The notes beneath the pieces were generated by a model. It searched no databases. It saw only the letters and a list, made by a program, of their open reading frames with translations, and had not been told where the DNA came from. Position numbers and translations under genes: made by a program. A stretch of DNA of 64,000 bases from Mytilus edulis (taxonomy: Eukaryota; Mollusca; Bivalvia; Mytilida; Mytilidae), in the NCBI RefSeq assembly GCF_963676685.1, contig NC_092350.1:66643674-66707673 (forward strand), given 5' to 3'. Numbering within the stretch: position 1 is the first letter of the stretch; each line of letters opens with the position of its first letter. This document shows positions 1-12,449 of the stretch, in pieces.

Positions 1-40
1 TGCCAATGAGACAGCTCTCTCATTCAAGTCATAATTTGTA
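1..40 (-). repeat. Terminal fragment of a dispersed repeat ('cattggcaatcatacc' tail family)
   Basis: Read on the minus strand, the first bases give 'gagagctgtctcattggca'. The same tail motif recurs near 26840, 34975, 35785 and 61340. Only the end of the element is inside the window, so its class cannot be told. Confidence 0.5.
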
Positions 41-179
41 AAAGTAAACCATTACAGATTAAAATACGATCTTCAACAAGGAGACTCGTCTCATATCGAA
101 AAGTAAAATATATAGTGGCCCCAAAAAATGACGTGTAAAACCATTTCAATGGGGACAAAAACTGTCTAATTTATATAAA

Positions 180-780
180 AAACAAGAAACGAGAAACAAT
201 GTTTTGTTAAATAAACGGAGGATTTGTTATTTACCTTTCTATGTTTTTTTTGTACTTATGCAAGTATATATAAGAAAGGAAATGTGGTGTAAATCACAGT
301 AAGAAAACTATTCACAAGAGACCAAATGATGTTACCAGCATGTATTTGTAATAAAAAAAAATCCGTGTCAGTGTATGCTGGCGTTTTTTTTTTTTTTTGT
401 AGCAGTTCAGTGTTTCTGTTATTCTGTTGTAGTCCTCTAATAGTTGTTGTGTTTCCATCGATTATGGTCTGTGACCAGGATTTGTTTTTACCTTATCGAT
501 TTATGACTATTGAAAAGCGGTATACTACTGTTGTTTTTATTTTTTTTACAATATCAGGGGAACACATATTTACTGCAATGCACGATATTATAGTAATACA
601 CCAAGACGTAACATAATCGTGTGTTTTTGGCGCTTCTGATAAAAAAAACCTCCAGTTTGGTTATGTATAAAACGTTACCAGTATTTATATCTCTCTTACT
701 ATTGATATGTGCAATTAATGTTTCAATGTAAACTGATTTATGTTGCTTGTAAGAGGTGTGCAAGATACCAAAGAGACATT
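180..780 (+). repeat. Third, shorter copy of a paralogous repeat segment
   Basis: This block resembles 20930-21350 and 49015-49400. Shared landmarks, in order, are 'acctttctat', 'gaacacatatttactgcaa', a stretch with 'taatacaccaagacg', and 'aaaacgttaccagtattta'. It also contains the end of the 'gtatactactgttg' repeat near 520. The short open frames in it are repeat-derived and I do not call them genes. Confidence 0.55.
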
Positions 781-1960
781 CGAACTTATATATCTAAGAT
801 GTTGTCGTAACTACTTGATTTTCATGAAAACATGGAGTCATAATAGTATTACGGTAACTGATATAATTGTTTAAAATGTCAAATGATTTGTTTTAAAAAA
901 TTCAAATTTATCCCTTCTAAAATTTTCCATTAAACAAATTATTTTTTTCTAATCATGTCATTTAAAGTAAAATCGTTAATTTCGTCATGTTCTTATGACA
1001 TACATTTTACTGAATTAATGTCAGGCAATGTGACGGCAACCAATCAATACAATAAACATTCCAGACTGTAGCATAATCCAGTTTATTAAGAGTTGTTGCC
1101 AAGTAAAAATAGACCAAGACCAATATCGATATCAAATATAGATCTCTATCTGTTGTTCTTAAAATTTAAACGAAAATTTCAAAATAAATAAAAAATATCT
1201 ATTCAATTTAAGCTATAAATAATGAAAATCCTGGTAAGCTTTAGGCCACTTAATCATTGGTATTTTGCCCAAACAAAAACATATTTTACACAGAGATAAT
1301 AAACATACTTGACTTTTTCTAAATTTTATGTTCAATCATTGCCCATGTATCGCCAATTCTACTGCAATATTATTTGTTACAACCATTTTTAATTGAATAA
1401 TTCAATCCATTAACGTATTAATGGTCTTGTAAATGCAAAAATATATCATCAAGACATATCATACCTCCCCTATTTCTGGAAAAATATCCAAGGAGTCTTA
1501 TTGTATTAGTTAAATCGTAAAACTGCCCAAACAATTTCATTATAAATAATTTGTTTCAATACAGGTGCAGATAGACAAAAAAATTCAAAGACAATTCCGT
1601 TCTCTCGTACTATACATCTCTTGCTTATAAATTTTGCCATAACATAACATCTTATTAATGTTTACTTTCCTATTCAACTCAAAAAGTATCAATTTTTAAA
1701 TCAACCATCCACATTTGAGATTAATATTTGTCATGACACAATCACCTGCTTTTTCTTCGTCAATAATTTTTTTTTATTGTACATTGTTTATTATTCATCA
1801 ATAGAAATAGAAAGTTTATTGAACATCTCATTCATATTTCGATACTTGTGCTAGTTTTTAAAATCAATGAAACAGATGGTTGGTAAAAAAACATATTTTT
1901 GTACTTTACGAAGTAAAGACACTTTGATTGAAACAATATACGTTAAAGAGTTTTTCAATC
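781..1960. other. AT-rich intergenic stretch, no gene seen
   Basis: The sequence is AT-rich with short homopolymers. I see no open frame of protein-like composition, no exon with matching splice sites and no repeat that I recognise. Confidence 0.5.
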
Positions 1961-1990
1961 ATGACGATCGTTTGGATTAGCATTTCCGTC
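1961..1990 (+). pseudogene. Relic signal-peptide exon of the cysteine-rich gene
   Basis: The start ATGACGATCGTTTGGATTAG is closely similar to the first exon at 3301 (ATGATGATTGTTTGGATAAG). The upstream bases also resemble each other ('tgtacttta' about 50-70 bp before, then 'gaaacaa'). After about 30 bases the similarity is lost, there is no donor site, and a dispersed repeat begins at about 2010. I infer a duplicated first exon of a paralogue broken by repeat insertion. Confidence 0.5.
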
Positions 1991-2009
1991 AAACACCCGA
2001 AGCGAAATA

Positions 2010-2265
2010 ATACAAGACTACAAGACAAGAGAGGGGCAAAAGACATCAGAGAGACAATCAAACTCATAGTTCGATAATAAACTGACAACGCTATGGATAA
2101 AATTGAAATAGACAAACAGACAAATGATAGTACACATGACACAACATAGAAAATTGAATACTAAGCTACACGAAGACCACCAAAAGCTGGAGGTGATTTT
2201 GGGTGCTCCGGAAGGGTAAGCAGAACCTGTCACAAAGGTGGCACCTGTCGTGTTGCTTATGTTAA
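2010..2265 (-). repeat. Dispersed repeat with 'ggtgctccggaagggtaagcag' core
   Basis: The block from 'gaggggcaaaagacatcagag' to 'ggtggcacctgtcgtgttgct' recurs, diverged, at 21390-21625 in the same orientation and at 21685-21905 inverted. The minus-strand open frames here lie entirely inside the repeat and are not treated as genes. Confidence 0.75.
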
Positions 2266-2459
2266 AAAATCAAAAATAATCTCGGCGGTTGAAGCTTATA
2301 AGACAACATTAGGTCAATTTTTTAAAAACATTTTCTGATCATCTAATATAGACTTTCATTGCAACGCCTACGACCTCTATCGTATAATGAATTATTTTCA
2401 TAAGTAACAAAACAGGTGCAAGTGGTATTGATAGAACTAATAACTCGTTCAAAGCACAT

Positions 2460-2725
2460 GGTAATCAATGTTATTGCATAGCAATATAATATGTCCCACA
2501 GAAAGTAACTAAAAGTTAGCGTGCAATAAATTCTAATATTGCACTAGTGCAATAAATCTTCAAAATTCATGACGTCACCAACGACAAAATCTTAGTTTTA
2601 CCATGTTTTTACCTTTGAATATCATATTGCTATACAACAAAAGGGTTATTGCATGAATATTGGGGAATATTGTCCCTCGTAGAACATATATTGCACTCGC
2701 AAGCTCGTGCAATATAAAGTTTTAT
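2460..2725. repeat. Repeat-like block with short palindromes
   Basis: The block holds repeated 'ttgca/tgcaat' words, a perfect 14-bp palindrome TTGCACTAGTGCAA at 2539-2552, and 'gcactcgcaagctcgtgcaa' near its right end. It looks like a small decayed mobile element, but clear terminal repeats are not visible. Confidence 0.35.
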
Positions 2726-3224
2726 AATATTAAGATAATGATAAAGCATATTCATTAGATAATATGAACACGTTGTCTTTGTGCATCATTTTAACATCTT
2801 GGTGTTATCTTAAATCTTTGCAAATGGTAGAACATAAGTTGCGTCGTCTCTGCAAAATTGCTTTTACATTTTCCTCACTCAAGACGAGTAAAATCCAGAT
2901 ATACGACTCTGTCAAATCTGAACTGAAAGCACATCAATAGAGAATGCATTTATATCTCCGTCTACTCAACATGCTCAATAAATAAAGTCTATTTAATATA
3001 TATTAAAAATAAATAATATAAATTCGTTTCAAAATGGAAAATTCACATTAAATGAATATTTGTCAAACACAACCATCTTTTTCTTTTTTTTTATATTTTA
3101 AGAAACAATCCTTTTAATTCGTCTAAATATTCAATTAAAACACAAAAGGTGCGTTGAACTTCCGCCTTCTTCTTTGACACGTGCGTTAATTTGTTATACA
3201 ATGAAACATGTCACTTGAAAAAAA

Positions 3225-3234
3225 TTATATATAT
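3225..3234 (+). promoter_or_regulatory. Candidate TATA box of the cysteine-rich gene
   Basis: The string ttatatatat lies about 70 bp before the start codon at 3301, where a TATA box with a short 5' leader would fit. Such strings are common in AT-rich DNA, so this rests on position only. Confidence 0.3.
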
Positions 3235-3300
3235 GTACTTTATGAACAAACCTTCAGATATTTTTTCCTGAAACAACATACATTACACATTTATTTCAAC

Positions 3301-6300
3301 ATGATGATTGTTTGGATAAGCGTGTTCTTCGTTTTGCTTTTTCGAAACGGTAAGTAATCTGTATCACCCTTCGTTTTTTTTATTCTGAGAATTATTAAAT
3401 AGTGCAACCATGAAATAGTTAGCTATGCGTCATTTAGGACAACAGATACTCTTAAACTTATTTATTTTCACGACTTTCGCTAATAGAAAATAACGCAAAC
3501 ATAAATCTTCGCTAATATGCTTAATTTGGATATTTCCCATATCAAAACAACATTCAGCAAAATAGAGACAGGGACCTTTAAACGGCCCTTTAAAGGTGTT
3601 TTTTTTTGTAAAGTTATTTTCTATTTTCTAATATCAAAATATATAAACATTTTACAATTACATAGCATACTTGATAAAATTAAGAGATAAATAATCAGGA
3701 TTCTATCAAATTGCGGCTTGTGTTTATATCTGGTCCAGAAACACAGTTTTCGCCCTTGATTTTGTTCACCTCGAATATAGTCCCTACTATGGGAAGTGTG
3801 TTACTTGTCAAGTGTTTGTTAACCTTCAAAATTTATTTCTTCATGTTTTATGCCTCTAGTAGCAAGTAGGGGATGAAATTACACTGTGGCTCATGAATTT
3901 GAAAGTAGAGTAGTGATTTGTTCAGTTGAAAAAGGTTACAAATTAGCATTTCGGAAGCTGTCCCATAGTACTTTGGATTCTTTTATTTCGTGGGTACCAA
4001 TTTGTTTTGTGGATTAAGGAAAATTTGCATCTTCGGAGATATTTAAATTCTTGGTATTGCCAAAACATTCAAACACGCCTATAGAAAATCTGTCAATCAT
4101 GGAACATTTGATTTCGTGGTTTACGAAAAATAACGAATCCACAGTAGTATGTTACACAAACGTTTATTGTAGTAAAGTTTATTCCCGTTTCGTTGCTTTT
4201 TTTTTTTTTTTTTTTTTTAGAATATTATTATCAAATTTAAGCCAAACACGTTTAAAAGCAAAATAATTTTCAAACTGATAAGTAGAAAGAAAAAGGAAAA
4301 CCGTTTAAAATGAAAACAGCAAACATAGTAATAGTGTGTCATATGTGTGAATGAGATATGAATTTGAAAACACACATTCTCTAATGTTGTGGGCTTTTAT
4401 TATTTCCATCTTGTTTAAGTGTGAGAGTATATATATGTCTCGTATCGTACTAAAAAATTATAAGTTATACGCGAACAACATTAGGTTGTATAACATATCC
4501 ATAAATATTGAAAGAAATTCTGGGTTTTTTTCTCATGTCAATAATTAATTTCATATGTCACGGTCTGAGAATAAGAGTAACGACAACTCTACCCCTTTGT
4601 TTTGCGGTGATGGCTGTTGTACCCTATTTTGACAATTTTGACAATTTTACCTTTTCTGTTTTGTTCACGCATAGTTGTAAATATAATGAAATTTGATGCG
4701 ACTGCCATACGAGTAAGAGGTTTAGCGCTATAAAACCAGGCTCAACACAATATTTTCTACATTTAAAAATGCCTGTACCAAGTCAGAAATGTGACAGTTG
4801 TTGTCCATTCATTTGAAGTGTATAATCATTTGACTTTGCAATTTGATTAGGGACTTTCTGTGTTGAATTTTCCGCGAAGTTCAGTATTTTTGTGATTTCA
4901 CTTTTTTCTGTACATATTCACAATTGTTATTTGTTATATTTGTCCAAAAAGATAAAAATATATTTGTATGTTTCACACGATAATAATGTGATTGATTTAT
5001 TTGATTCCTTTCGGAAAAGAGCAAAATTTTCAAAAACGTCTTTGTAAATCTTTGACAACGGAATCGGAACTATGACGTCAACATGGTAAACAGTTATCCG
5101 TTCTGATTTTCCTCGGATATCAGTATTTTTGTGATTTTTTTTAATCCTTCATTTCTTTACAATAAGCTCGTTATTTCTGAACTCTCGGGGTTTGTTTATC
5201 CTTGGATTTTAACCACTTTGCTGTTAAATTTAATAAATTATAATTTCGTTTTTATCAAATTTAAAAAAACCCAGCGATATTCATGTCTTACTTGTTCTGA
5301 AACTATTAAGTTCCAACAGATGTATAACAAAAAGAGCAAATAACCCCAAAAAAACATAAATATAAAAATAAAGATTACAGAAAAACTTTCCACTTCGTTT
5401 CGATTATAATATTGACTATTTATAGAAAAAAGTATATGTGAACTTCTGTCTTTTTTTTAATGCTTGTTCTGTTTTAATTAATCTATGAAACAGCTGGTTA
5501 TGTTATGTTATGTTTTTTTTTTGTTTTATGTTTTTTAATATTCACTGATATATTAAATATGCTGACAAGAATTCTTTGTTTTTGTACATGACTTTTTTTG
5601 TACTATTGATTTTATTCTGAAGCGTAAAAAATATCAAAAAAACATAGTTTATTAATGTTTGACACAGGAAGCTGACTTTTGACGTCAAACCGTTAAGATA
5701 CAAAAACAAGATCAATGGTTTGTTTACTCTATTTTTAAAAGAAAATAATGTTTACACAAGCAACAAATTGATTAAGAACTTTAAAGATTTAGCGCGAGAA
5801 AAACGCTTTGATTTATTTACCTTCACAGGTATGCTTAAACGTTAAAATTTGATAGCCATAGATTCGTAAATAGGAAGCAACATCAGCATGTATATGACAT
5901 AAACAGACAAAAAGAGAATAGCAAAATGCATATAAGGTCAACTCAGAGAATTGGAACATTTCATGCCTCACTTTCTCATTGTTTCTTCACATGAAATCAT
6001 AAGAATTGTATATCGCTAAAGACAAATTCTTCTTAATTTGATTTTAACACTAACGATGAACTCCCAATAGAATCATTTCTAATTACATTGGATTGAAATA
6101 TGTTAATTGGATTTATAAAAGTACCTAATCATTATTCATGCTATAGTTCATGTAGTAGACAAATATAAAAATATCAATGAAAAATGTAAATTAATATATG
6201 TTTCTCATTAATTGAGTATTACCGTCACAGGAGGTTCTATTTTTCTTCGCATTTTATATGGACACATCTTCAGCTTTGTACAAATTAACTACTAATAAAT

Positions 6301-9300
6301 GAAAAAATGAAACCAGATTATGAAATGTCCCTTTAAGTATTTTTTTAAAGATATTTTCCCTTCCAGTTAGATAAAGTTAATCACTTGACATGCCTTCATA
6401 TTTCATAAGCAAACTTTTTGAAAAGCGAAAATGAACGATGACCTGCATTGTTTTACCAAAGGGGAAACATGAATTTGAAAAAGCTAAAATGATCAATTAG
6501 CAGGAATAAACTGTTTCATACGTTACTACATTTGTAGTGCTTTGGTTCTTACACACTGTTATTGACTTATTGCATTATCAGTTTACCAGTAGTCGTTCAT
6601 CGATCAAAATATTTTAATTCAAAAATTATTGCGATGTTTTTTTTATTACGAAAAATGCAACAGGGTTGTAATCGCAATAGTTTAAACTCCCATTTTGAAT
6701 TTCTTTTAAGAATTATAATGAGTATATAGAAATTGTTTCACTATCGCAAAAAGAAAAATTGTATTTTAGTCAAAAATGACATTTTAAATTATCACAATAA
6801 CAAATGTACGCAATAATTTCTGAATTTACAGTACGGTATGCCAACTAATCTGGAGCCTTTAAGATTAACTCCCGTCTTTGGTCAGGTGAGAAAATTATAC
6901 TGTGGATTCAGTATTAATCGTTGGATACACATTTTTGTAAAATTTCTTTGTTGAAGAGAAACCACGAATTTTAATGTTAAAAGAATTGCAAATTTTCTGT
7001 ATGATAAAATGCAGACATTTGGAAAACCACGAAATCAAATATCGCACGAAAATGCAAGTTTTTCCACAATGCACGAAACTTGGTAACCACGAAAGTAAAA
7101 ATGAATTCCCTGTATTCAAACTCAAAAGTCAAAATCAAGCTAAAAATGTCATTGCAAAAAAACAAGCAATCAATCTAAAGACAAAATGTAAGACTGAGCA
7201 ACACGAAACACGCCAAACCCTGGAATGCAATCATATTCTTATCATGCTTATGAACTGTGCTTTAATTCTGCTTCACATTTGGCACGGGTTTCATTGATGA
7301 AGCAAGTACAATTTGGCGATAGTTATCAATCGCCGATGTGACATGTTAGGAAAAGAGAAGGTAAAAGTGGTTAAATAATCGGAAAACATTGGTAGTTATC
7401 TATGAAATAAAGTATTTCTCGCCTTTCAACAAACTCATGTTTTTCTTTTCTTAGATTTGAACAATAACATTTGGCGATAGGTCATCATGTGAGATATTTG
7501 AGGCTTACATTACATAAATCTATTAATTTTTCAAACTAGGAATAAGTAAGTCGGATGTGGGTTATTCTGTCAAAAACATAGATGGGAGTTCTTCATGTTT
7601 ATATCAATCTGCCATGTCAGTAAACTATGTAAGTTCTTCATTTCATGAGGAAATCAAATGTTCAATTTATTATAAAAAATCTAACACTTATGATTGCATA
7701 TACCCAACCATCCCCTACTGTTGGTTCTAAAGCATAACTGTACCCCGAAACAAGCATTACCAACCATAATATTATTGAAGATTTTTTTTATAGCGAACTT
7801 TACATTAAAATTACACATAATCAAATTAGTTAGGATTTAAATGTATCATATTTGTACAATATCACATGTATTCATTTGGATTCTTTTTCTTTTTTATCAG
7901 TTTTTGGATTGTGTTCGCAACCATGTTACAGACAAAAAACCATTTATGGAAGACTAGGAGACGACGGAAGTCCAGTAGTTCCAGGTCTCGTAAGAGAAAA
8001 TAATCGAACCACTAGTGTTTTTACATTGCATGGAAGACTTCTCTTTTACCAGGAATGTTATGCAAGATCTGGACTTTTCACAGTTATAAGGTGAACATAC
8101 CCTACTAATTTCTTTAAAATATAATAAACAAATTATTTGAATTAGTCGTTGGGCAGAAAATGCCTCCCCACCATATCACATAAGTTCACCTGAGATGATA
8201 ACCCTGTTGAATTTTGTTTCCATTTTATAACGAATCACTTTTAACTGCTATAGTACTTTATACAGCTTAATGATAGGTGAATATATGAATTAAGCGACTT
8301 TATCAAAATAAATTTCTGTTACGCGTAATGTACAACGAATATGTTGTTATGTAAGAAGAATGGTTTTCAGACGAAAAATGAATCCAATCGCAGATTACAA
8401 AATTACAAATAAAGATTTTATTGCCATCAGATTATAACTGAAAAATACATGTATATGGCAACTTGATTTGAATGTGATTTCAATTTAATCAGACATTGAA
8501 AACTCATAGAATACATATGTGGTTATAATCAAGCTGAAATGTTTTTCAATATCACAATTAAGTTGTATCGGATGGGCTTATTGACAGTAAATGCCTCCAT
8601 AGCAATATTCACGATAGAAAATTTGGAAATTTTAAATCTGATGCAAGCGTTGAACAGTTGATTAAGCAGAAAAGACGAAGCGAATACTCCACCACTGATC
8701 GTCAATCTTTTTTAAAACATGTTAATTACCATTTGTCCAATGTTTGCCTCTTTTGTGGTCTATTTTGCCGTTTGAATTTATGAAAAAAAACATCGATAAA
8801 AAACATTAGGTCCATACGATTAAAATACTGTTTTATCATATTAATTTGTACAAACATGCTAGGTGAGCAATGCACGCTCTCTGTAGCCTAACAGTCTTAC
8901 GTCGGAAATTGTTGATTGTTGAATATATATGGACGTAAAACTTCTAAGTTGAAATATGTTAAGACGTTATATACTTTGACTTTTATATATGCTATAGACT
9001 GATGAATGGTGTTTATTTATATAGACGGAATAATGGTACACACGATACATACTCATGTGGTAAAACTGTTGTCACAAATGGATTTCCAGACGTTATAGCG
9101 TCATTTGTAACAGATTTGAGTAAGATTTTTTGTTTACGTTTCCCGTATGTCAAAATACGATTAGTAAATTTACAACTCACCATATTAGATACGAATGGCG
9201 TAATGTCTTAAGACAGCGTTTCAATGGTGAATTTAAACAATTAATTAAACCTTGAAGAGATCTTACTAGACATGTCACATGTCCTGTTTCCGCGAGTATG

Positions 9301-11581
9301 AACATGATTATTTGAGTTCCTATAATTAATTAACACACACAGAAACAACACTGTTTATACTGTTTGCAACATTGTATAAGTCATATTACTAGTTGAAAAA
9401 GGCATAGCAGTGTTCTTGTTGCTCGTGTAATCTGGACGATCGTTTCTGTGTTTAATAGGATGTACTGTCGTTGACTTTTGATTTTCGTCATAAGAATACA
9501 AAAATTATGAGTTTTTTTTTGTCCACTATGTATATTTTTCTTTTTTCTTGCTATTTAAAATTATAACAATTTATTTGTGCTAAACTATGTTTACTGATAA
9601 TATTTGTTGTAGCATTTTTTCTCTCAAATTTTTCAAATTATCCTACGATATTTGCTATATGAAAGTTGCTTTTAAAGTTTTCAAATACCGGCCTTAGTCA
9701 TAGAACATCATTTTTTCCCCCGACAAATAGCAATTTAATTTGTTTAACAATGATTCTTATCTAACTATGTTTTATTTATAACATTTTATTGAATTTTATG
9801 CTTAGTGGTCAAAAACAGAGATTCCATACGATTTAGATTTGGTCATTGACTGATACATTCATGCCATATAAGGGATATCATTCAGATTTCTGATAATTTC
9901 AGAGACCTTTGAGAAACCCCCTACGATATGTGATGTATGTGATGGTAATTTCATTCCGACTATGATTCTTCGAAAAGGTAAGCGACTTGTACAAATATCG
10001 ACTTTGTTTTTCACTCAACGCTATTTTTCTACGCATTATTTTCTATCAATCTCAACTTATATTATCAATTTTACACAATGCATACTAGATCATGCACTAA
10101 ATAATTTTAATTGTTTTAACGGATACAATACCCAAGCTAATCATTCTAAAGCAATACATATTGTGACAAGAAAAAGAATTAAGAATATAGTAAAATGTCA
10201 TCTATATTTGTTCATGAATTTCTTTCGAAATAGAAGAACAGTTATTGATTTTGACAACAAATAATTAAAAATTAACCATTACAACATATTTATACCAATT
10301 CGTATTACTTTTCAGATGTCCAAGTCGGTAAGTTTCCTTTTATATTTAATTTTATAAAAAAATAATTAGCCACAGAATAGTCAAATAGTATAACTGTTTT
10401 AAAAAATTTATTATGTGAACTATATGATTTTGTTTTACAAGTTGAATGAATTGAACACATTGTGTAAACATAATTTCGACTTCTTAGATCATTACTTTAT
10501 TGTGTTTATTCTATTTTAATGAACTATTGTTTTCTTCAATTTTTTGACGTTCTTTTTTCACATTTGTCTTTTTTCAGGATGCAAGATTGGTAAGCATTTG
10601 TTTTATTTATATGAATTAACATACGATTAACAAATTACTGTATCTTCGTTTCGCATTTATTTAATGGTAACTTTTTGATAGCAAAGCTAAAAAAATGTCA
10701 ACTTGAGTTACAATCAGACTTTTTTTCTTCTCAGTCCAATATTCCAACAATTTGTCAATTGCATTCCTGTTATATTCCAAGGAAATAATATAATGAATTT
10801 GGGTTTTTCGTTTGAATAGTTTTTAAGGTCCTTTGGAGCTGTCTGTTCGGTGTGAGACAAAACTCCGTGTTGAAGACCGTACCTATAATGGTGCACTTTT
10901 ACAAATTTGACTTGAATGGATAGTTTTAGCATTGGCAATCATACCTAATCTTTCTATATCTAATTGATACCCGTATTGTTTGTTTCAGTTGAAATTCCTG
11001 AGGGTGAGTTTGTTTGAATACTTTACTTTCTTATATAAATTATAGTGAACAAAAAATTATAATGTGAATGATCGACATACTATTTTGATAAAACGATCAT
11101 CTTAATTGTTAAATGTGTAACATACACACACAAACAAATCAAACGATCAATCCATCAATCGATCTTAACAAGCACATGGAATCTCCATTTTTGTCTGCTT
11201 TTTAAGTTAATATATTTCTATACTAATGTATAAATTTCAAAAAGTCTTTTAAAAAGCTCGTTATTTTGAAACCGAGTAGCGGACATCTTGAGTAAATGAT
11301 CAACTACGTTTTTTTTGGCTTATCAAAAAGTTCGTTCGTTGACCTGTTTAATTGTCCTCTATTTATACACTACTTTAAAAAATCTTTTCATTAATGGTCG
11401 TTAAAAGTAAGGCATTATGCAATCGATACAAAATAATCAACCATTGTAATGTTATTTTTTAGATCCAGGATGCAATATTCCTGCTGTTTGCCCTGTACAG
11501 AAAGAACATCAAGTTCAATGTTCTAGGTGCCTTAAAATTCCAAAAGAAGTTTTGAATGATGGTCTTTGCTGTGATTCATAA
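3301..11581 (+). CDS. Small secreted cysteine-rich protein, eight exons (197 aa), family not recognised
   Basis: The coding exons are 3301-3349, 7901-8090, 8998-9119, 9903-9977, 10316-10327, 10578-10589, 10989-11003 and 11463-11581. Every intron is GT-AG, every junction keeps phase, and the sum is 594 nt ending in TAA. Residues 1-16 plus the next few form a hydrophobic signal peptide (MMIVWISVFFVLLF). The mature part has about 13 cysteines, including LCSQPC, CDVC, CSRC and a terminal CC, and two N-glycosylation sequons (NRT, NGT). Exons 2-3 encode a non-repetitive, beta-rich-looking region with few cysteines; the cysteines cluster in the last 70 residues. The arrangement is vaguely von Willebrand C-like, but I do not recognise a family and assign no function. 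A polyadenylation signal follows 26 nt after the stop. A relic first exon lies at 1961. The splice model is mine and lacks transcript support. Confidence 0.82.
3967..4149. mobile_element. MITE-like element, 'actgtggattc' family, copy 1
   Basis: It begins 'gtactttggattc' and ends with the inverted match 'gaatccacagta'. Inside are the family words 'tttcgtgg' and 'accaattt'. Other copies are at 6897-7116, 20180-20385 and, partly, 31480-31610. It lies in intron 1 of the cysteine-rich gene. Confidence 0.6.
4560..4935 (+). repeat. Dispersed repeat with 'ataaaaccaggctcaacaca' core
   Basis: The words 'agctataaaaccaggtttaa', 'tgcctgtaccaagtcag' and 'gacagttgttatccattc' recur at 16385-16690 and 53395-53800 (+) and at 30870-31270 and 42475-42865 (-). 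I do not know the element class. It lies in intron 1 of the cysteine-rich gene. Confidence 0.65.
4936..6896. other. Intron 1 sequence, nothing recognised
   Basis: This is AT-rich intronic sequence of the cysteine-rich gene. Apart from a partial echo of the preceding repeat near 5100-5145, I see no repeat or exon that I can support. Confidence 0.4.
6897..7116. mobile_element. MITE-like element, 'actgtggattc' family, copy 2
   Basis: The left end 'tactgtggattca' is matched inverted by 'gaattccctgta' on the right. The interior is diverged from the copy at 20180 but keeps 'cgttggataca' and several 'accacgaa' words. It lies in intron 1 of the cysteine-rich gene, and the open frames across it are repeat shadows. 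Confidence 0.6.
10316..11003 (+). other. Cluster of three microexons (12, 12 and 15 nt) in the cysteine-rich gene
   Basis: Exons 10316-10327, 10578-10589 and 10989-11003 each sit between a pyrimidine-rich tract ending in cag and a strong donor (gtaagt, gtaagc, gtgagt). All three are phase 1-1, so any of them could be skipped without changing frame. With the junction codons they encode D-V-Q-V, G-C-K-I and V-E-I-P-E, a short linker carrying one cysteine. They are far too short to be found as open frames; the evidence is the splice signals and the unbroken phase into the last exon. Confidence 0.7.
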
Positions 11582-11606
11582 ACTAAACTCATCTATCGAA
11601 CGAAAG

Positions 11607-11612
11607 AATAAA
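11607..11612 (+). terminator. Polyadenylation signal AATAAA
   Basis: AATAAA lies 26 nt after the stop codon of the cysteine-rich gene, in 'gaaagaataaaataacc', which suggests a very short 3' UTR. The motif is frequent by chance in AT-rich DNA. Confidence 0.45.
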
Positions 11613-11869
11613 ATAACCTTAAACATAAGATTTTGTATTGTTCATTATACCATATTTTTGTTTCTTTTGGTTTATCATTGAGATTTGAGTAAAACATATA
11701 ATTAAGTATGATTTACAGGCTTTCAAACTTTTGTATCTAGGCGGCACTAGTAAGTCTTGTGTGGACAAAATGCACTTCTGTCGTATTAAAATTTTAAACT
11801 TGTTGCCTTTTGTTAGCAATTTTTTGTGTGTTTCTTTGTCAATTATTTTCTCCTATTTATTTATATTGT

Positions 11870-12365
11870 AGTCCTGTAATGTTGTGTTGTCATTTAATGT
11901 TATGTTTCACATGGCCATAAAAGAGGGAGGTTTGACCTGCTACAAAACCAGGTTCAACCCACCATTTTTTCCTTTAAAATGTCCTGTACCAAGTCAAGAA
12001 TATGGCCATTGTTATATTATAGTTCGTTTATGTGTGTGTTACATTTTAACGTTGTGTTTCCGTTGTGTCGTTTATTTTCTCTTATTTTTGAGTGTGAATT
12101 CACATTACTATAAGACGTGTCACGGTACTTATCTATTCCGAATTCAGGTATTTGGTTTTGGTGTTATATTTGTTATTTTCATAGGAATTTGTCTAATGCT
12201 TAGTCCGTTTCAGTGTGTGTTACATTTTAATGTTGTGTCGTTGTTCTCCTCGTATATTTAACGCGTTTCCCTCAGTTTTAGTTTGTTACCCCGATTTTTG
12301 TTTTTTGTCCATGGATTTATGAGTTTTAAAAAGCGGTATACTACTGTTGCCTTTATTTACAATTA
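11870..12365 (+). repeat. Dispersed repeat ending 'gtatactactgttgccttta'
   Basis: This roughly 500-bp block recurs at 37745-38095 (+), 40128-40465 (-) and 54050-54545 (-). Shared words include 'ataagacgtgtcacggtact', 'tgtctaatgcttagtccgtt' and 'tttgtccatggatttatgag'. Its long open frame is not conserved as protein between copies. Class unknown. Confidence 0.8.
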
Positions 12366-12449
12366 GTAAAGGATGTACAGAGGTAAAATTTAAAAACAAA
12401 TCTAGAATTTAAAATTGATAATTTATGTCAGAATAGCATTAGTTAAGCA

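Noticed and set aside
11884..12261. 125-codon frame rich in hydrophobic residues
   Set aside because: It lies wholly in a dispersed repeat present four times in the window, and the frame is not kept in the other copies.
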